A stretch of 54,679 bases of DNA from Anaerolineae bacterium. Lineage in GTDB: Bacteria; Chloroflexota; Anaerolineae; Aggregatilineales; J027. The position numbers were made by a program, and so were the translations under genes. Below are positions 1-8,317 of this stretch, one piece after another (the first letter of the stretch is position 1; each line of letters begins with the position of its first letter). Below the pieces are notes generated by a model. That model was not told where the DNA came from, did not search any database, and saw only the letters and a program-made list of their open reading frames with translations. The stretch is taken from positions 1-54,679 of the forward strand of contig JAIOHL010000257.1 of NCBI GenBank assembly GCA_019913005.1, in the 5' to 3' direction.

Positions 1-414
1 CCATCTGGCTGCCCCACCCCGTCGCTGGTCACGACCTTTCAGGAACAGACCTTTGAACGTGGACGCATTGTCTATCTACCAACACTGGGTGTGAATTATC
101 TGCTGATTGACGGCCAACCTGCCATTAAAATCGGTGATAGCTATTTGCCGGGGATGCCCCTCAAAGATGTTGGGCTAGATGCCGCCGTCCCACCGGGGGT
201 GCACCAACCCAGCGGCTCATTTTATTATGCGTGGCGTGTCAATGAAGAGGTACGGAATGCCCTCGGTTGGGCCACCTCCGATGTCGTACAGTATACCGGG
301 ATTCTGCAGCGGGCCATTGATACCAGCGGCGAACGGGTCTATTTCACCGCAGGCTCCGGCGGGATTTATCGCACGGGCGGCGGTCAGGCATGGAGTCTGA
401 TGTTTTTGCAGTAA
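1..414 (+). CDS. C-terminal part of a probable secreted/envelope protein (5' end outside window)
   Basis: The frame is open from base 1 to the stop at 412-414, so only the last 137 residues are visible. The segment contains a TFERGRIVYLP stretch, which resembles the short FERG-x-hydrophobic repeats found C-terminally in secreted Chloroflexota proteins that otherwise carry SH3b or peptidase domains. It ends in a Gly/Tyr-rich tail with no transmembrane helix. The catalytic or binding part, if any, lies upstream of the window, so no function is assigned. A GTG at 91 is an internal codon rather than a likely start, because coding signal continues upstream of it. Confidence 0.6.
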   Translation, partial: PSGCPTPSLVTTFQEQTFERGRIVYLPTLGVNYLLIDGQPAIKIGDSYLPGMPLKDVGLDAAVPPGVHQPSGSFYYAWRVNEEVRNALGWATSDVVQYTGILQRAIDTSGERVYFTAGSGGIYRTGGGQAWSLMFLQ

Positions 415-564
415 TTCACGTAGTAGTGGCATCAAAAAAGTTTTGATAGTTAAAATTCGCCAAAAGCCCAGAAGAAGATGGCAATGACGAAGAAATACAT
501 AGTCGATTTGGACAGGACTGAAAAGGTTCAACAACGCGCAGCGATCCGTCAGATCCACGCATTG

Positions 565-1911
565 TTAGCCTGCTTTTACATACACAATCGCCGTTTTTGT
601 TGTATTCCCATCATCATAACAAAGATGAAAAACATATTCCTTTTCTTCTACAACTGCAAAGTCTCCAACACTACCAGACAAGTCAAATTTGCAAATGTTA
701 TTAACAGTCTTTCCATCTAACCCTATGGATTTCAGTGATACGCCATTTTCCAAAAAATAGATTTGGCCGTTGAAATATGAAACCGAAGCACCATTAAGAA
801 CATCAACCGACCAAATTCGTCTCATATCTTTATAATATATTAACCCCGATGAACCAATCACGGCGCAACTACCATCTTCTGTAAAACAGGCATCCACGCA
901 GCAGCTAATGGGATAGTCAAGCACCGTTTCCCTTTGGATACCTGCTATATCTTCTACTACCCTCGCTGATTGTTTGGGAGACGAAAAATCATTTCCATTT
1001 GAAATTAAGTGTATTACACCATTACTCTTGAAAATTCTGACGTGCCCCGGATACCTTTTACCAATGGAGATAGGTATACCTTTGCTGTCCATAGCCATAA
1101 CGCTATTATTTATTACAAAAAACATCATTTTCTTGTTGCTATCAAAAACACACCTATTTTGTGGGTTGTCAATATTGTAATGTTTTATGAAACTTTCTTT
1201 GTCAAGTTTATATAATCCGTCGCTCAACGTGACGAAGACTGCTTTATCGGAGACACTTATTCCATTTTGACCAAACGGCAGGTTAGTCTTGACGACTCTA
1301 AATTCACTCACATTTCCTTTGGGTGCTAAGAGCGGAGCAGCTTCTTTATCTGATTCTGTTTCAATATCAGAGCTGACTTCGACATGCACATTTTTTACAG
1401 GCATGTATTTAAAAAGGTCCGATAACGTTACATGCACCTTGCCTTCAAACGCCGCAACATCGACACAAGCATCGAATAAGACTTCTGCGTCAATGTTGGC
1501 ATGTAATAATACATTGAATATGTCCTGTTCCAATAATAGGATGGAAGGGCGACCAACCTGATCCATCTGCCGAAGGACATCCTTAGTATAGCCACTCGCT
1601 GAAATTATTACCCCAAAGGTATAAGGTATCCTTTGATTGATTCTTAAGCCTAATTTTGCGATAGGATCAATGCCGATAGGGGTTTTTTCCCATTTAGCTT
1701 CAAGTATAAATCTCTTGTCTTTGACCCTAAAACAGACGTCTATTTCGCCCTTGTTCCTTTGGTCTGAGATTGCATCAATCTGATGAGCATTCAGAATCTT
1801 AGCAATCAACGCATTAAATTTCTGCCCCCTTCGTTGTTCAGTTAACCCCTCGAGCCTCTTTAGTATCTCAAATTCTTCAATACATTCATTCAACAGTTGC
1901 TCATTTATCAT
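565..1911 (-). CDS. Mrr-type restriction endonuclease-like protein with a propeller-like C-terminal region
   Basis: This 448-residue protein starts with a helix carrying RRGQKFNALIAKIL, followed by a PD-(D/E)xK core: GEID (Asp58) and, after the next strand, LEAKW (Glu71, Lys73). That is the layout of Mrr_cat nucleases, which cut methylated or foreign DNA. Residues about 200-448 form repeated short beta-rich units (for example AVFVTLSDGLYKLD, CAVIGSSGLIYYKD) resembling WD40 or PQQ-like propeller blades. No methyltransferase or specificity subunit is nearby, so a solitary type IV-like role is an inference. The gene is visibly more AT-rich than its neighbours, which suggests recent acquisition. 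The nuclease fold is fairly certain; the target and the role of the propeller are not known. Confidence 0.72.
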   Translation of the reverse strand: MINEQLLNECIEEFEILKRLEGLTEQRRGQKFNALIAKILNAHQIDAISDQRNKGEIDVCFRVKDKRFILEAKWEKTPIGIDPIAKLGLRINQRIPYTFGVIISASGYTKDVLRQMDQVGRPSILLLEQDIFNVLLHANIDAEVLFDACVDVAAFEGKVHVTLSDLFKYMPVKNVHVEVSSDIETESDKEAAPLLAPKGNVSEFRVVKTNLPFGQNGISVSDKAVFVTLSDGLYKLDKESFIKHYNIDNPQNRCVFDSNKKMMFFVINNSVMAMDSKGIPISIGKRYPGHVRIFKSNGVIHLISNGNDFSSPKQSARVVEDIAGIQRETVLDYPISCCVDACFTEDGSCAVIGSSGLIYYKDMRRIWSVDVLNGASVSYFNGQIYFLENGVSLKSIGLDGKTVNNICKFDLSGSVGDFAVVEEKEYVFHLCYDDGNTTKTAIVYVKAG

Positions 1912-1974
1912 ATGAATTTCCTAGCATTGTGTTCCCTTCTATTGTACGATAATTTTTTATCCTATTCGGCATCT

Positions 1975-2910
1975 TTACGCCGCACTTGCCACCAAAACAG
2001 ATCGCTCCTCCTTCTCAAATCGCATCACGATGACCCCCAGTACGATGAGCACACTGCCGATAACCTGTATCATCGTCATGCGTTCACCCAAGAGCAGATA
2101 GGCTTCTACCGACGTCATCAAGGGTTCAATCGTGGCAAGCAGGCTGGCAACACTCGCGGGCAAATAGTGCATAGACGTATTGTAGAGGCCATAACCGAGC
2201 AGCGTCGGAATAAACGATAGAATAATGAGGACGAGCCACCCATCTATCGGCAATGTCGGCGGAATGGCAGCAAGTGACCCTGCCGCACCGGGCAATGGCA
2301 GCAGATTAAAGATCAGAATAAAAACCGCCCCAAACGCAAACGAATACAACAAGGATGTCCAAGCACTAATGCCGCGCTTGGTGGCCTCTTTCGCCATCAT
2401 GTTGTAACTGGCAAACAACACCCCCGATAACAACCCTGTCGTGACCCCCAACAATTTGAGATTCCACATCTCCGGGTCATAGGCATTGGCGACCAGCACA
2501 CACCCCGTCAAGCTCAGACTAATCGCCGTGATTTTAAAAGCCCCCAATCGCTCTTTAAAAATCCACCACGCGAAAATAGCCGTAAATCCCGCCGAGCTAT
2601 ACCCCAGCACCGTCGCCACCCCCGCCCCATTTTCTTGTACCGAGAGCGTCCAGATGGAATTAAACAGGGCCAGCACCACCCCATAGAACACAAAAAACCG
2701 GATGTGTGCCCGTTCAATGCGCAGCAGCGAACGCCGGATGATGGCTAAGGGAGGTACAAGCGCCACGCACACCAACACATTCCGCCAAAAGGAGAGCAGC
2801 AGCGCGGGCATGTCATAATGGGAAATCAAATAATCAATCAGAATACCCGTCGTAGACCAAATGGTGATGGCCGTAAGCGCAATGAGATAACCCTTCGTTA
2901 ACCGCGACAT
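1975..2910 (-). CDS. EamA/DMT-family permease
   Basis: This 311-residue integral membrane protein has about ten hydrophobic helices arranged as two EamA repeats, the usual length and topology of drug/metabolite transporters (RhaT/YdcZ-like exporters). The N-terminus MSRLTKGYLIALTAITIWST is typical of the family. A longer reading frame upstream is rejected because its first 51 residues come from a G-rich intergenic repeat and overlap the next gene; the start at 2910 leaves a 58-base gap. It lies downstream of, and on the same strand as, the gene ending at 2969, so co-transcription is possible. The substrate cannot be read from the sequence. Confidence 0.88.
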   Translation of the reverse strand: MSRLTKGYLIALTAITIWSTTGILIDYLISHYDMPALLLSFWRNVLVCVALVPPLAIIRRSLLRIERAHIRFFVFYGVVLALFNSIWTLSVQENGAGVATVLGYSSAGFTAIFAWWIFKERLGAFKITAISLSLTGCVLVANAYDPEMWNLKLLGVTTGLLSGVLFASYNMMAKEATKRGISAWTSLLYSFAFGAVFILIFNLLPLPGAAGSLAAIPPTLPIDGWLVLIILSFIPTLLGYGLYNTSMHYLPASVASLLATIEPLMTSVEAYLLLGERMTMIQVIGSVLIVLGVIVMRFEKEERSVLVASAA

Positions 2911-2927
2911 AATAACAAATGAGCTTT

Positions 2928-2968
2928 CTGCCCTCCCTATGTTTGGGGAGGGGCTGGGGGAGGGGTCT
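2928..2968. repeat. G-rich palindromic intergenic repeat, copy 1
   Basis: CCCTCCC, a short loop, GGGGAGGGG, then a G-rich tail ending in GGGGAGGGGTC. This is one member of a family seen at least seven times in the window. It fills almost the whole gap between the two flanking minus-strand genes. Confidence 0.6.
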
Positions 2969-3346
2969 CTAAAAAATAAACGAGGTATCGTCTTTGGAAT
3001 AGGCCCGATTATACGACCACACCCCCGCCTGCTCCTGTGCAATGCCCTCCGCACGCAGACCATTTAGGATTATTTCAATTTCGGCTTCCGTATAGACCGC
3101 ATGATTCAAATAATCCACGTACCCGATGATGGCCGAAATGCTGCTGGCTCCATTATGCAGCGCCACAATCACCATTTCGCGTAAGGTCCCGATCAGATAA
3201 GTATAATTCGCCGCTTTTTTCCACTGCTTCACCCGATAGCGCGTTAAATTCCACTTCTGACACAACTCGGCTTCTGTATAGAAATACCGCACTTCCAACA
3301 GAATCCGCCGCTTTTCTTCGTCTGTATAATCCACGTTGCTTGTCAT
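2969..3346 (-). CDS. Small protein of unknown function with helix-turn-helix-like N-terminus
   Basis: This 125-residue soluble protein has residues about 8-45 (DEEKRRILLEVRYFYTEAEL, then KWNLTRYRVKQWKK) that look like a helix-turn-helix of the transposase/Homeodomain-like kind. It is followed by a second helical region containing YTEAEIEIILNGLRAEGIA. I do not recognise the family. It precedes the permease gene on the same strand with only a repeat between them, so it could regulate that transporter, but this is only inference from position. There are no catalytic motifs, signal peptide or membrane segments. Confidence 0.55.
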   Translation of the reverse strand: MTSNVDYTDEEKRRILLEVRYFYTEAELCQKWNLTRYRVKQWKKAANYTYLIGTLREMVIVALHNGASSISAIIGYVDYLNHAVYTEAEIEIILNGLRAEGIAQEQAGVWSYNRAYSKDDTSFIF

Positions 3347-3735
3347 GATTCACCTAGCCCCCCTACAAGTGCTTATTCGGACGAAAGTCCTGTCTTGAAG
3401 CTCTTCCCTGTTGCGACGGGGAAGGGTTTGGGATGGGGACAACTTTTGCTCACATTTGGCGTCAATAGCATAACAGTCTCTATCATATTTTCCGCCCCTT
3501 TACGGCCAAATATAACCCACCCCCATATCAAGTGACACCACTTGACAAGTGCATCCCGTTTCGCACCGCCCACTCACACCCCTGTCTATTACCCACTATG
3601 AAACCTACTAACCCTTCCTGAACCCTCATCACACCCAAACACAACCACCGCCACCACAAAAAATACCCCTCCCAACAACCATCGCCGAGAGGGGTATTCA
3701 ATTCTTCAATGTGTTGGAAACGGCGGTTTGACGCG
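3347..3735. other. Non-coding gap with repeat and small palindromes
   Basis: No convincing gene. It holds a second copy of the G-rich repeat (about 3398-3440: CTTCCCTGTTGCGACGGGGA and its tail), a perfect palindrome CACTTG-A-CAAGTG at 3539-3551, and the terminator of the SH3b gene near its right end. Confidence 0.5.
3657..3697 (-). terminator. Rho-independent terminator of the SH3b gene
   Basis: Read on the minus strand, ATACCCCTC (3689-3697) pairs with GAGGGGTAT (3663-3671) and is followed by a run of T residues (3657-3662). It lies 39 bases after the stop codon of the SH3b gene. Confidence 0.75.
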
Positions 3736-4833
3736 CTATTCGCCTTCACTCGTGGAGAAGCAATACTCCCACGAGATATTAAAACTCCCGCCGCCACGAT
3801 TGGGGCCAATCATCTGGAACGCCCCTGTAGACAGCCGGAACAGCGAAAATCCCGATTCCGCCCGGATCAAAACCGGGTTGCCAGAGGGAATCCCCGCCGC
3901 ATTAATCTGCGCTTCTGTGGCATAAAAGACCACACCTGTCACCGCGCCTTGATACAGATACACCATAATCCCCCCGCCCTGATACGTCCGGGAGGTGGTA
4001 TGCCCATTAAAGTCGCGGCAGTAGATAATGGCATCCGTATTATAGGTATAGGGATTGATGCGCCCATCATCGCCTGTCCAGCCGGGAGCGCCCCCTACCC
4101 CAAACGGATAGGTCGCAACTCCTGTGCTGGTCGTACCCGTTGAGGGAGTTGTCCCTGTCGAGGTCGTGCCAGTAGTGCTCGTTGTCGTGGATGTCGCACC
4201 CGACAGAACGGGCAGGCTGCTCAAAACAGTCGAGTTAAACCGCACCAGTGACTTAAACATCCAGCCTTCTTGCCCATTGGCAATGACCTTCAGCCAGCGA
4301 TTGTTGCCGCTGCGCCCCACAATTTCGACATTGGTGTTGGGGTCAATGACGGCAATCACCGCCGAGGTTGAGGCCGCGTTGTTCCGCAAATTGACAAACG
4401 TGGTCGTGACCCCCGTCACCGATCCCGTAATAGGGGTGGTCGTTGTGGTTGTTGTGGTAGTAGTCGTGCCTGTCCCGGTATTGGTGGTCGGCGGTGGTGT
4501 GGTTTCACCGCTGGTCACAGGCAGGGCTGCAATCGAGCCAGAGGTGAGGCTAACATATGAGCGGAACAGCCAGCCATTCTGCCCATCTACCGTGACTTGC
4601 AGCCAATTCCCTTCAGCGTTGCGCCCGATAATATCGACTGAGCGTTCGGGTGGGATAATCACAAGAGTCGGGAAACTGAGACCCGGCCCACTGCGGAGAT
4701 TGACAAAATCACGGGTAATGCCGCGTGCAGTCGAGGTCTGGGCGCTGACGTTCTGGCCTTTAATCGCCAACCCAGTCACGGTCACGGCCAATATCAACAG
4801 CATGACCAAAAAATGGTATTGATGTTTTCGCAT
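3736..4833 (-). CDS. Secreted tandem SH3b-domain protein (paralogue 1)
   Basis: This 365-residue protein has a signal peptide (hydrophobic core FLVMLLILAVTVTGLAI, likely cut near VSAQ), two bacterial SH3 (SH3_3) domains at about 34-95 and 140-200, each with NLRSGP/NLRNNA and GWL/GWM-F motifs, and Thr-rich linkers including an uninterrupted poly-Thr stretch. SH3b domains usually bind cell-wall peptides. The last 120 residues form a separate conserved domain (DGRI, DAIIYC, VTGVVFYATEA, then GPN) shared with the protein at 34838-35932. The start was set at 4833 because the upstream extension lacks a signal peptide and would push the hydrophobic segment inside the protein. It is monocistronic with its own terminator. 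I do not recognise the C-terminal domain. Confidence 0.85.
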   Translation of the reverse strand: MRKHQYHFLVMLLILAVTVTGLAIKGQNVSAQTSTARGITRDFVNLRSGPGLSFPTLVIIPPERSVDIIGRNAEGNWLQVTVDGQNGWLFRSYVSLTSGSIAALPVTSGETTPPPTTNTGTGTTTTTTTTTTTPITGSVTGVTTTFVNLRNNAASTSAVIAVIDPNTNVEIVGRSGNNRWLKVIANGQEGWMFKSLVRFNSTVLSSLPVLSGATSTTTSTTGTTSTGTTPSTGTTSTGVATYPFGVGGAPGWTGDDGRINPYTYNTDAIIYCRDFNGHTTSRTYQGGGIMVYLYQGAVTGVVFYATEAQINAAGIPSGNPVLIRAESGFSLFRLSTGAFQMIGPNRGGGSFNISWEYCFSTSEGE

Positions 4834-5017
4834 GGTTCGAGGCTCCAAAATTTGTAAATCTAGTCGAAGGGATAGTAACACAACCCGCGCCGCATCGCTA
4901 TAGACATCCCGCCAGCTTGCCCTACCCTTTCCGTACTTTTGGATTATTGTCGCAATCTCCAAACGCTTAGAGTATCATTCACGCCGCTACTAGAGATTTA
5001 GGAGAATAAACATACCC

Positions 5018-6148
5018 ATGAAAAAATCTTTTTCAGCCTTGATGCTTGCCTTTGCATTACTCGTTTCCGCGTTGGGGACACAGCCCCCGTCTATCAAAGC
5101 CCAAGATGGCAGCCTACCAACCCTTGATCAACTGAATGCCGGATGGAATACCCTGTTTCCCGGCGGGGATACCAAGTGCGCACACGGCACGGAATATTCC
5201 TTCCACGTCCGCAAAACCGAAAGCAGTCACTTGCTCATTTTCTTTAATGGGGGTGGGGCGTGCTGGTTTGGGCGGATATGCAACGAGGGGTCATCCACCT
5301 ATAACCCCGCCGCCGACAATGACTCCAATAATCCTACTGCCCTGCCGGGTGGGATTTTTGACCTCGAAAACCCCGAAAATCCTTTTGCCGATTACAACAT
5401 GGTCTTTGTGCCCTACTGCACCGGCGACGTGCATATTGGCAACCGCGAGGCCATCTATGAGGTCGAGGCGTCGGGTGGCTCTGGCGCTCAGGAAATTACC
5501 ATTTATCACTATGGTTATAAAAACGCCATGAGTGTCCTCAATTGGACATTTGAAAATTTCACCGCGCCGGATACGATTTTTGTGGCAGGCAGCAGCGCGG
5601 GTTCAATCGCCTCACCGTTTTATGCCGGATTGGTCGCTGAACAGTATCCCGACGTGCGAATTACCCAACTGGGGGATGGTTCCGGTGGCTACCGTGCGCC
5701 CGAGGGGGCTGCATTGGTGAATGAAGCGTGGGGGGTCGCCAGCACTTGGCCGGATTGGAAACAATATGCTAATGCCACGCCTGAAACGATGGTCTTTGAA
5801 TCGTACTATCTGGCTACAGCAGACCGCTTCCCCGACATGACAATGGCGACCTATAACACGGCGAATGATTCCACCCAAAATCTGTTCCTCGCGGTCTTGG
5901 GCGCAGGCAGTATGCCCCTGTTGGAACGCATTCAACTCAACAACGCCGACATCGCCGCCGCCGTGCCCAATTTCGATAGCTATATTGCTGGGGGCACACT
6001 ACACACCATTTTGCGGATGCCCGAATTCTATACGTATGAAGTGGAAGGCGTGCGTGTGGTGGATTGGGTAATGAGCCTTGCCAATGGTGAACCCGTTGAT
6101 AGTGTCTCCTGTACCGACTGCTCCAAAGCACCAGACGCCTCCGAATAA
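5018..6148 (+). CDS. Secreted pectinacetylesterase/Notum-family esterase
   Basis: This 376-residue protein has a signal peptide (MKKSFSALMLAFALLVSALG) and the signatures of the pectinacetylesterase family: FFNGGGACW (about 75-83), VPYCTGDVHIGN (131-142) and the nucleophile motif GSSAGS (Ser193), with a C-terminal GTLHTI that could supply the His. The family hydrolyses acetyl or acyl esters from polysaccharides or proteins; the substrate here is unknown. The start at 5018 has a GGAG element about 14 bases upstream and gives a clean signal peptide. It is divergent from the SH3b gene across 184 bases and closed by a strong terminator, so it is probably monocistronic. Confidence 0.88.
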   Translation: MKKSFSALMLAFALLVSALGTQPPSIKAQDGSLPTLDQLNAGWNTLFPGGDTKCAHGTEYSFHVRKTESSHLLIFFNGGGACWFGRICNEGSSTYNPAADNDSNNPTALPGGIFDLENPENPFADYNMVFVPYCTGDVHIGNREAIYEVEASGGSGAQEITIYHYGYKNAMSVLNWTFENFTAPDTIFVAGSSAGSIASPFYAGLVAEQYPDVRITQLGDGSGGYRAPEGAALVNEAWGVASTWPDWKQYANATPETMVFESYYLATADRFPDMTMATYNTANDSTQNLFLAVLGAGSMPLLERIQLNNADIAAAVPNFDSYIAGGTLHTILRMPEFYTYEVEGVRVVDWVMSLANGEPVDSVSCTDCSKAPDASE

Positions 6149-6161
6149 TCCTCATCTATCT

Positions 6162-6197
6162 ATAGGGGAGCAACCTACCAACGCTCCCCTATTTTTT
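6162..6197 (+). terminator. Rho-independent terminator after the esterase
   Basis: The arms ATAGGGGAGC (6162-6171) and GCTCCCCTAT (6183-6192) pair perfectly and are followed by T5. It also lies just after the end of the convergent gene at 6217 and could serve both. Confidence 0.88.
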
Positions 6198-6216
6198 AGA
6201 TTCAGTCAAATCCGGG

Positions 6217-7071
6217 CTACTTTCTAAGTGCGAACTTCAATCCTGCCTGAAAACCCGGCGCGGCCACTTCACAATGGTTCTGATCTGGAAAAACGTGCTT
6301 GACCAATGAAAGTCCCTCATAGTTTCGGCCCTGCAAGATGACAGCCAAACGCAGAGTATCGGTGACGGTCTGATCATTGAGACTTTCTTCAAGTTCGCCC
6401 ACGAAAAGATACACTTTGGCTGGAAGTTTCCGGTGTCCCTTTGCAAAGGCTTCCTCCTGTTGAAATATAAAGCGGTTGCCATAAGAGAGGGTCGGGCTGC
6501 CGATCACCAAAGTCTCAAATAGGTCAGGCGTCTCGAATAATCCAAATAGCGCGAATAGGCCGCCATACGAATGCCCCACGAGAATCCGTTTGGCAGGGTC
6601 GGCCCGATAGTCTCTCTCAATGAAGGGGATTAGCTCGTCTCGGATGAATTTGTGAAAGTTTCCAGCATCCCCATTCGGCGACGGACGCTTATGGGCTTGT
6701 TCCATTGATTTTTCAACTTCTGCGTCCCGAAGAGGCGTCAGATCATGGTCGCGGCGGGTGAAAGACTCACGGAACGCTTCCATCGGGTTTTCGCTTTCCG
6801 CATAGCCGATCCCGACTACAATGGCGTCGGTTGTACTGCCACACCACGCCATCGGACGAATGACGTCTGTGACCATCCCGAAGTACCAATTGCCATCAAG
6901 CACATAAACCACCGGCCATTTTGCAGGCATATCATGAAACGGCCAATCGGTACCAAGCGGGGCGTAATAGCCCAGCGGCAGGGCGATAGTGATTCGATAT
7001 GTCCTGCCAGTATGCTGGGAGTCCATCATGTGTATTTCGCTATTAAGTACGGTTGCTGGTTTTGTGGTCAT
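6217..7071 (-). CDS. Alpha/beta hydrolase of the esterase D / IroE-Fes type
   Basis: This 284-residue soluble protein has a YVLDGNWYFG strand-turn (57-65), the nucleophile elbow VGHSYGG (Ser168) and, near the end, FPDQNHCEV supplying the likely catalytic His. The layout and length match the COG2819 hydrolases, which include ferric-siderophore esterases and S-formylglutathione-hydrolase-like enzymes. No siderophore genes are nearby, so the substrate is open. There is no signal peptide. It is convergent with the pectinacetylesterase-like gene, and its promoter must lie in the 7072-7230 gap shared with the divergent DUF1003 gene. Confidence 0.85.
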   Translation of the reverse strand: MTTKPATVLNSEIHMMDSQHTGRTYRITIALPLGYYAPLGTDWPFHDMPAKWPVVYVLDGNWYFGMVTDVIRPMAWCGSTTDAIVVGIGYAESENPMEAFRESFTRRDHDLTPLRDAEVEKSMEQAHKRPSPNGDAGNFHKFIRDELIPFIERDYRADPAKRILVGHSYGGLFALFGLFETPDLFETLVIGSPTLSYGNRFIFQQEEAFAKGHRKLPAKVYLFVGELEESLNDQTVTDTLRLAVILQGRNYEGLSLVKHVFPDQNHCEVAAPGFQAGLKFALRK

Positions 7072-7231
7072 CCCCCTGCTCCTGTGTAATGAGCCGATTT
7101 TCCATGTTGGTGGTGCTTTCTTTTACATAGAACATATTATCTACTATTTGACAAAAAAGTTCGATCAAAATGGGGTGAAAACTTCGTGCAAAATTCACAT
7201 CTTTAGTGGGTGCAAATTTCTAAAACGGATG

Positions 7232-7591
7232 TATAATGACCGATGTGATAGGGAGATTTTTTGCCCCATTACATCTGTCCGATCAAGTAAGAAGGAATGA
7301 AATGTCAGAGGGTAGTAGTCCCATAACCGAAAGCGTGCCGCCCTTATCTGGTGGCAGCAGCGCCCTCGACTGATCCCCCTAGTTTTGCCGGAGGGTCAGC
7401 ATGAGAAGCCTGCTGCCCGCCCCACCGCCAAGGCGCAAGTCTAAGCGCGAGTGAGGCAAACCCGGCCACTTTCGATCAAGGAAAACCCACAACTCTATAC
7501 GTTTTCAAATTCAGGACGACATGCCCTGCCGTATGTGGCGGCTATGAGGGTGATACGCGGCCTGAGCCTTGAGCCGAAAGGAATAACCAGC
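7232..7591 (+). promoter_or_regulatory. Promoter and long structured 5' leader of the DUF1003 gene
   Basis: A perfect TATAAT (7232-7237, followed by G) is the likely -10; the -35 is poor. About 350 untranslated bases follow. Within them GGCAGCAG (near 7354) pairs with CTGCTGCC (near 7410), enclosing a second stem CTGATCCCCC / GGAGGGTCAG, and an upstream hairpin pairs GATGTGAT with ATTACATC. The region contains no good reading frame with a ribosome-binding site. I could not match it to a known riboswitch class by eye. Confidence 0.5.
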
Positions 7592-8266
7592 ATGTACAAC
7601 GATCTCTTGATTGACCGTCTCACTGTGCCTGTAGACGACGATGATGATGCGCGTATTCAGGTATTGATTGACGAAATTGAGGAACTGGAAAGCCTCCTCT
7701 CACCCGCCGCGCAGGACCTGATCCGTGATCTACGTCCCCGCCCCGTTACCGATGACGTGTATGAAGAAATTGATGAAACCGCGACCTTTGGCGAACGGGT
7801 CGCCGACAAGATGGCCCTGTTTGCCGGGAGTTGGACGTTTATTTTGTCGTTCGGCTTCCTGATGGCGGTCTGGATTGGCATTAACGGCCTAATGGGTGGC
7901 AAAGCATTTGACCCCTTTCCGTTTATCCTGCTAAACCTGACCCTCAGCACATTGGCAGCCCTGCAAGCCCCGGTCATTTTGATGGCCCAAAATCGGCAGG
8001 GCGAAAAAGACCGCGCCGTCGCCAAAAACGATTATCAAGTCAATTTGAAAAACGAATTGGAAATCGCCGACATGCACCGCAAAGTGGACGCAATGATTGA
8101 GGGCATGGCGATGCAGACCCGTCTGGTGAACGCCCTCGTCGCGGCCCGTCGGCAGGAATTAAGCGCCACCGTCCGCCTGATTGAAACGCAGCGCAGCAAT
8201 GGACACAACCGCGTGATGGATCAAACCGTTGCTACCGTGCAAGCAATGGATGGGGTGGTGCAATGA
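7592..8266 (+). CDS. DUF1003 membrane protein
   Basis: This 224-residue protein has the DUF1003 core at about 70-180: FGERVADKMALFAGSW, two transmembrane helices (TFILSFGFLMAVWIGIN and FILLNLTLSTLAALQAPVIL), then MAQNRQGEKDRAVAKNDYQVN, an almost canonical family signature. An acidic N-terminal tail (VDDDDDAR) and a helical C-terminus flank it. Family function is unknown. The start at 7592 is preceded by GAAAGGAAT at proper spacing; an earlier ATG-like start at 7451 would read through the structured leader and lacks a ribosome-binding site. It is a single gene with its own promoter, leader and terminator. Confidence 0.88.
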   Translation: MYNDLLIDRLTVPVDDDDDARIQVLIDEIEELESLLSPAAQDLIRDLRPRPVTDDVYEEIDETATFGERVADKMALFAGSWTFILSFGFLMAVWIGINGLMGGKAFDPFPFILLNLTLSTLAALQAPVILMAQNRQGEKDRAVAKNDYQVNLKNELEIADMHRKVDAMIEGMAMQTRLVNALVAARRQELSATVRLIETQRSNGHNRVMDQTVATVQAMDGVVQ

Positions 8267-8278
8267 ACCGATTATCAA

Positions 8279-8314
8279 AGGGATTGGGAGCTTTTAGATG
8301 TCCCAATCTCTTTT
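8279..8314. terminator. Bidirectional terminator between convergent genes
   Basis: GGGATTGGGA (8280-8289) pairs with TCCCAATCTC (8301-8310). T4 follows on the plus strand, and TTT follows on the minus strand. It separates the convergent DUF1003 and TetR genes. Confidence 0.82.
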
Positions 8315-8317
8315 GCA

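Noticed and set aside
4124-4822. A long Val-rich open frame on the plus strand
   Set aside because: It is the antisense of the poly-Thr linker and SH3b domains of the SH3b gene; poly-Val here simply mirrors poly-Thr codons.
7232-7591. M-box or yybP-ykoY riboswitch ahead of DUF1003
   Set aside because: Single substrings are reminiscent (TGCTGCCC, GTAGTAG), but the conserved loops and their order are missing, so no class name is given.
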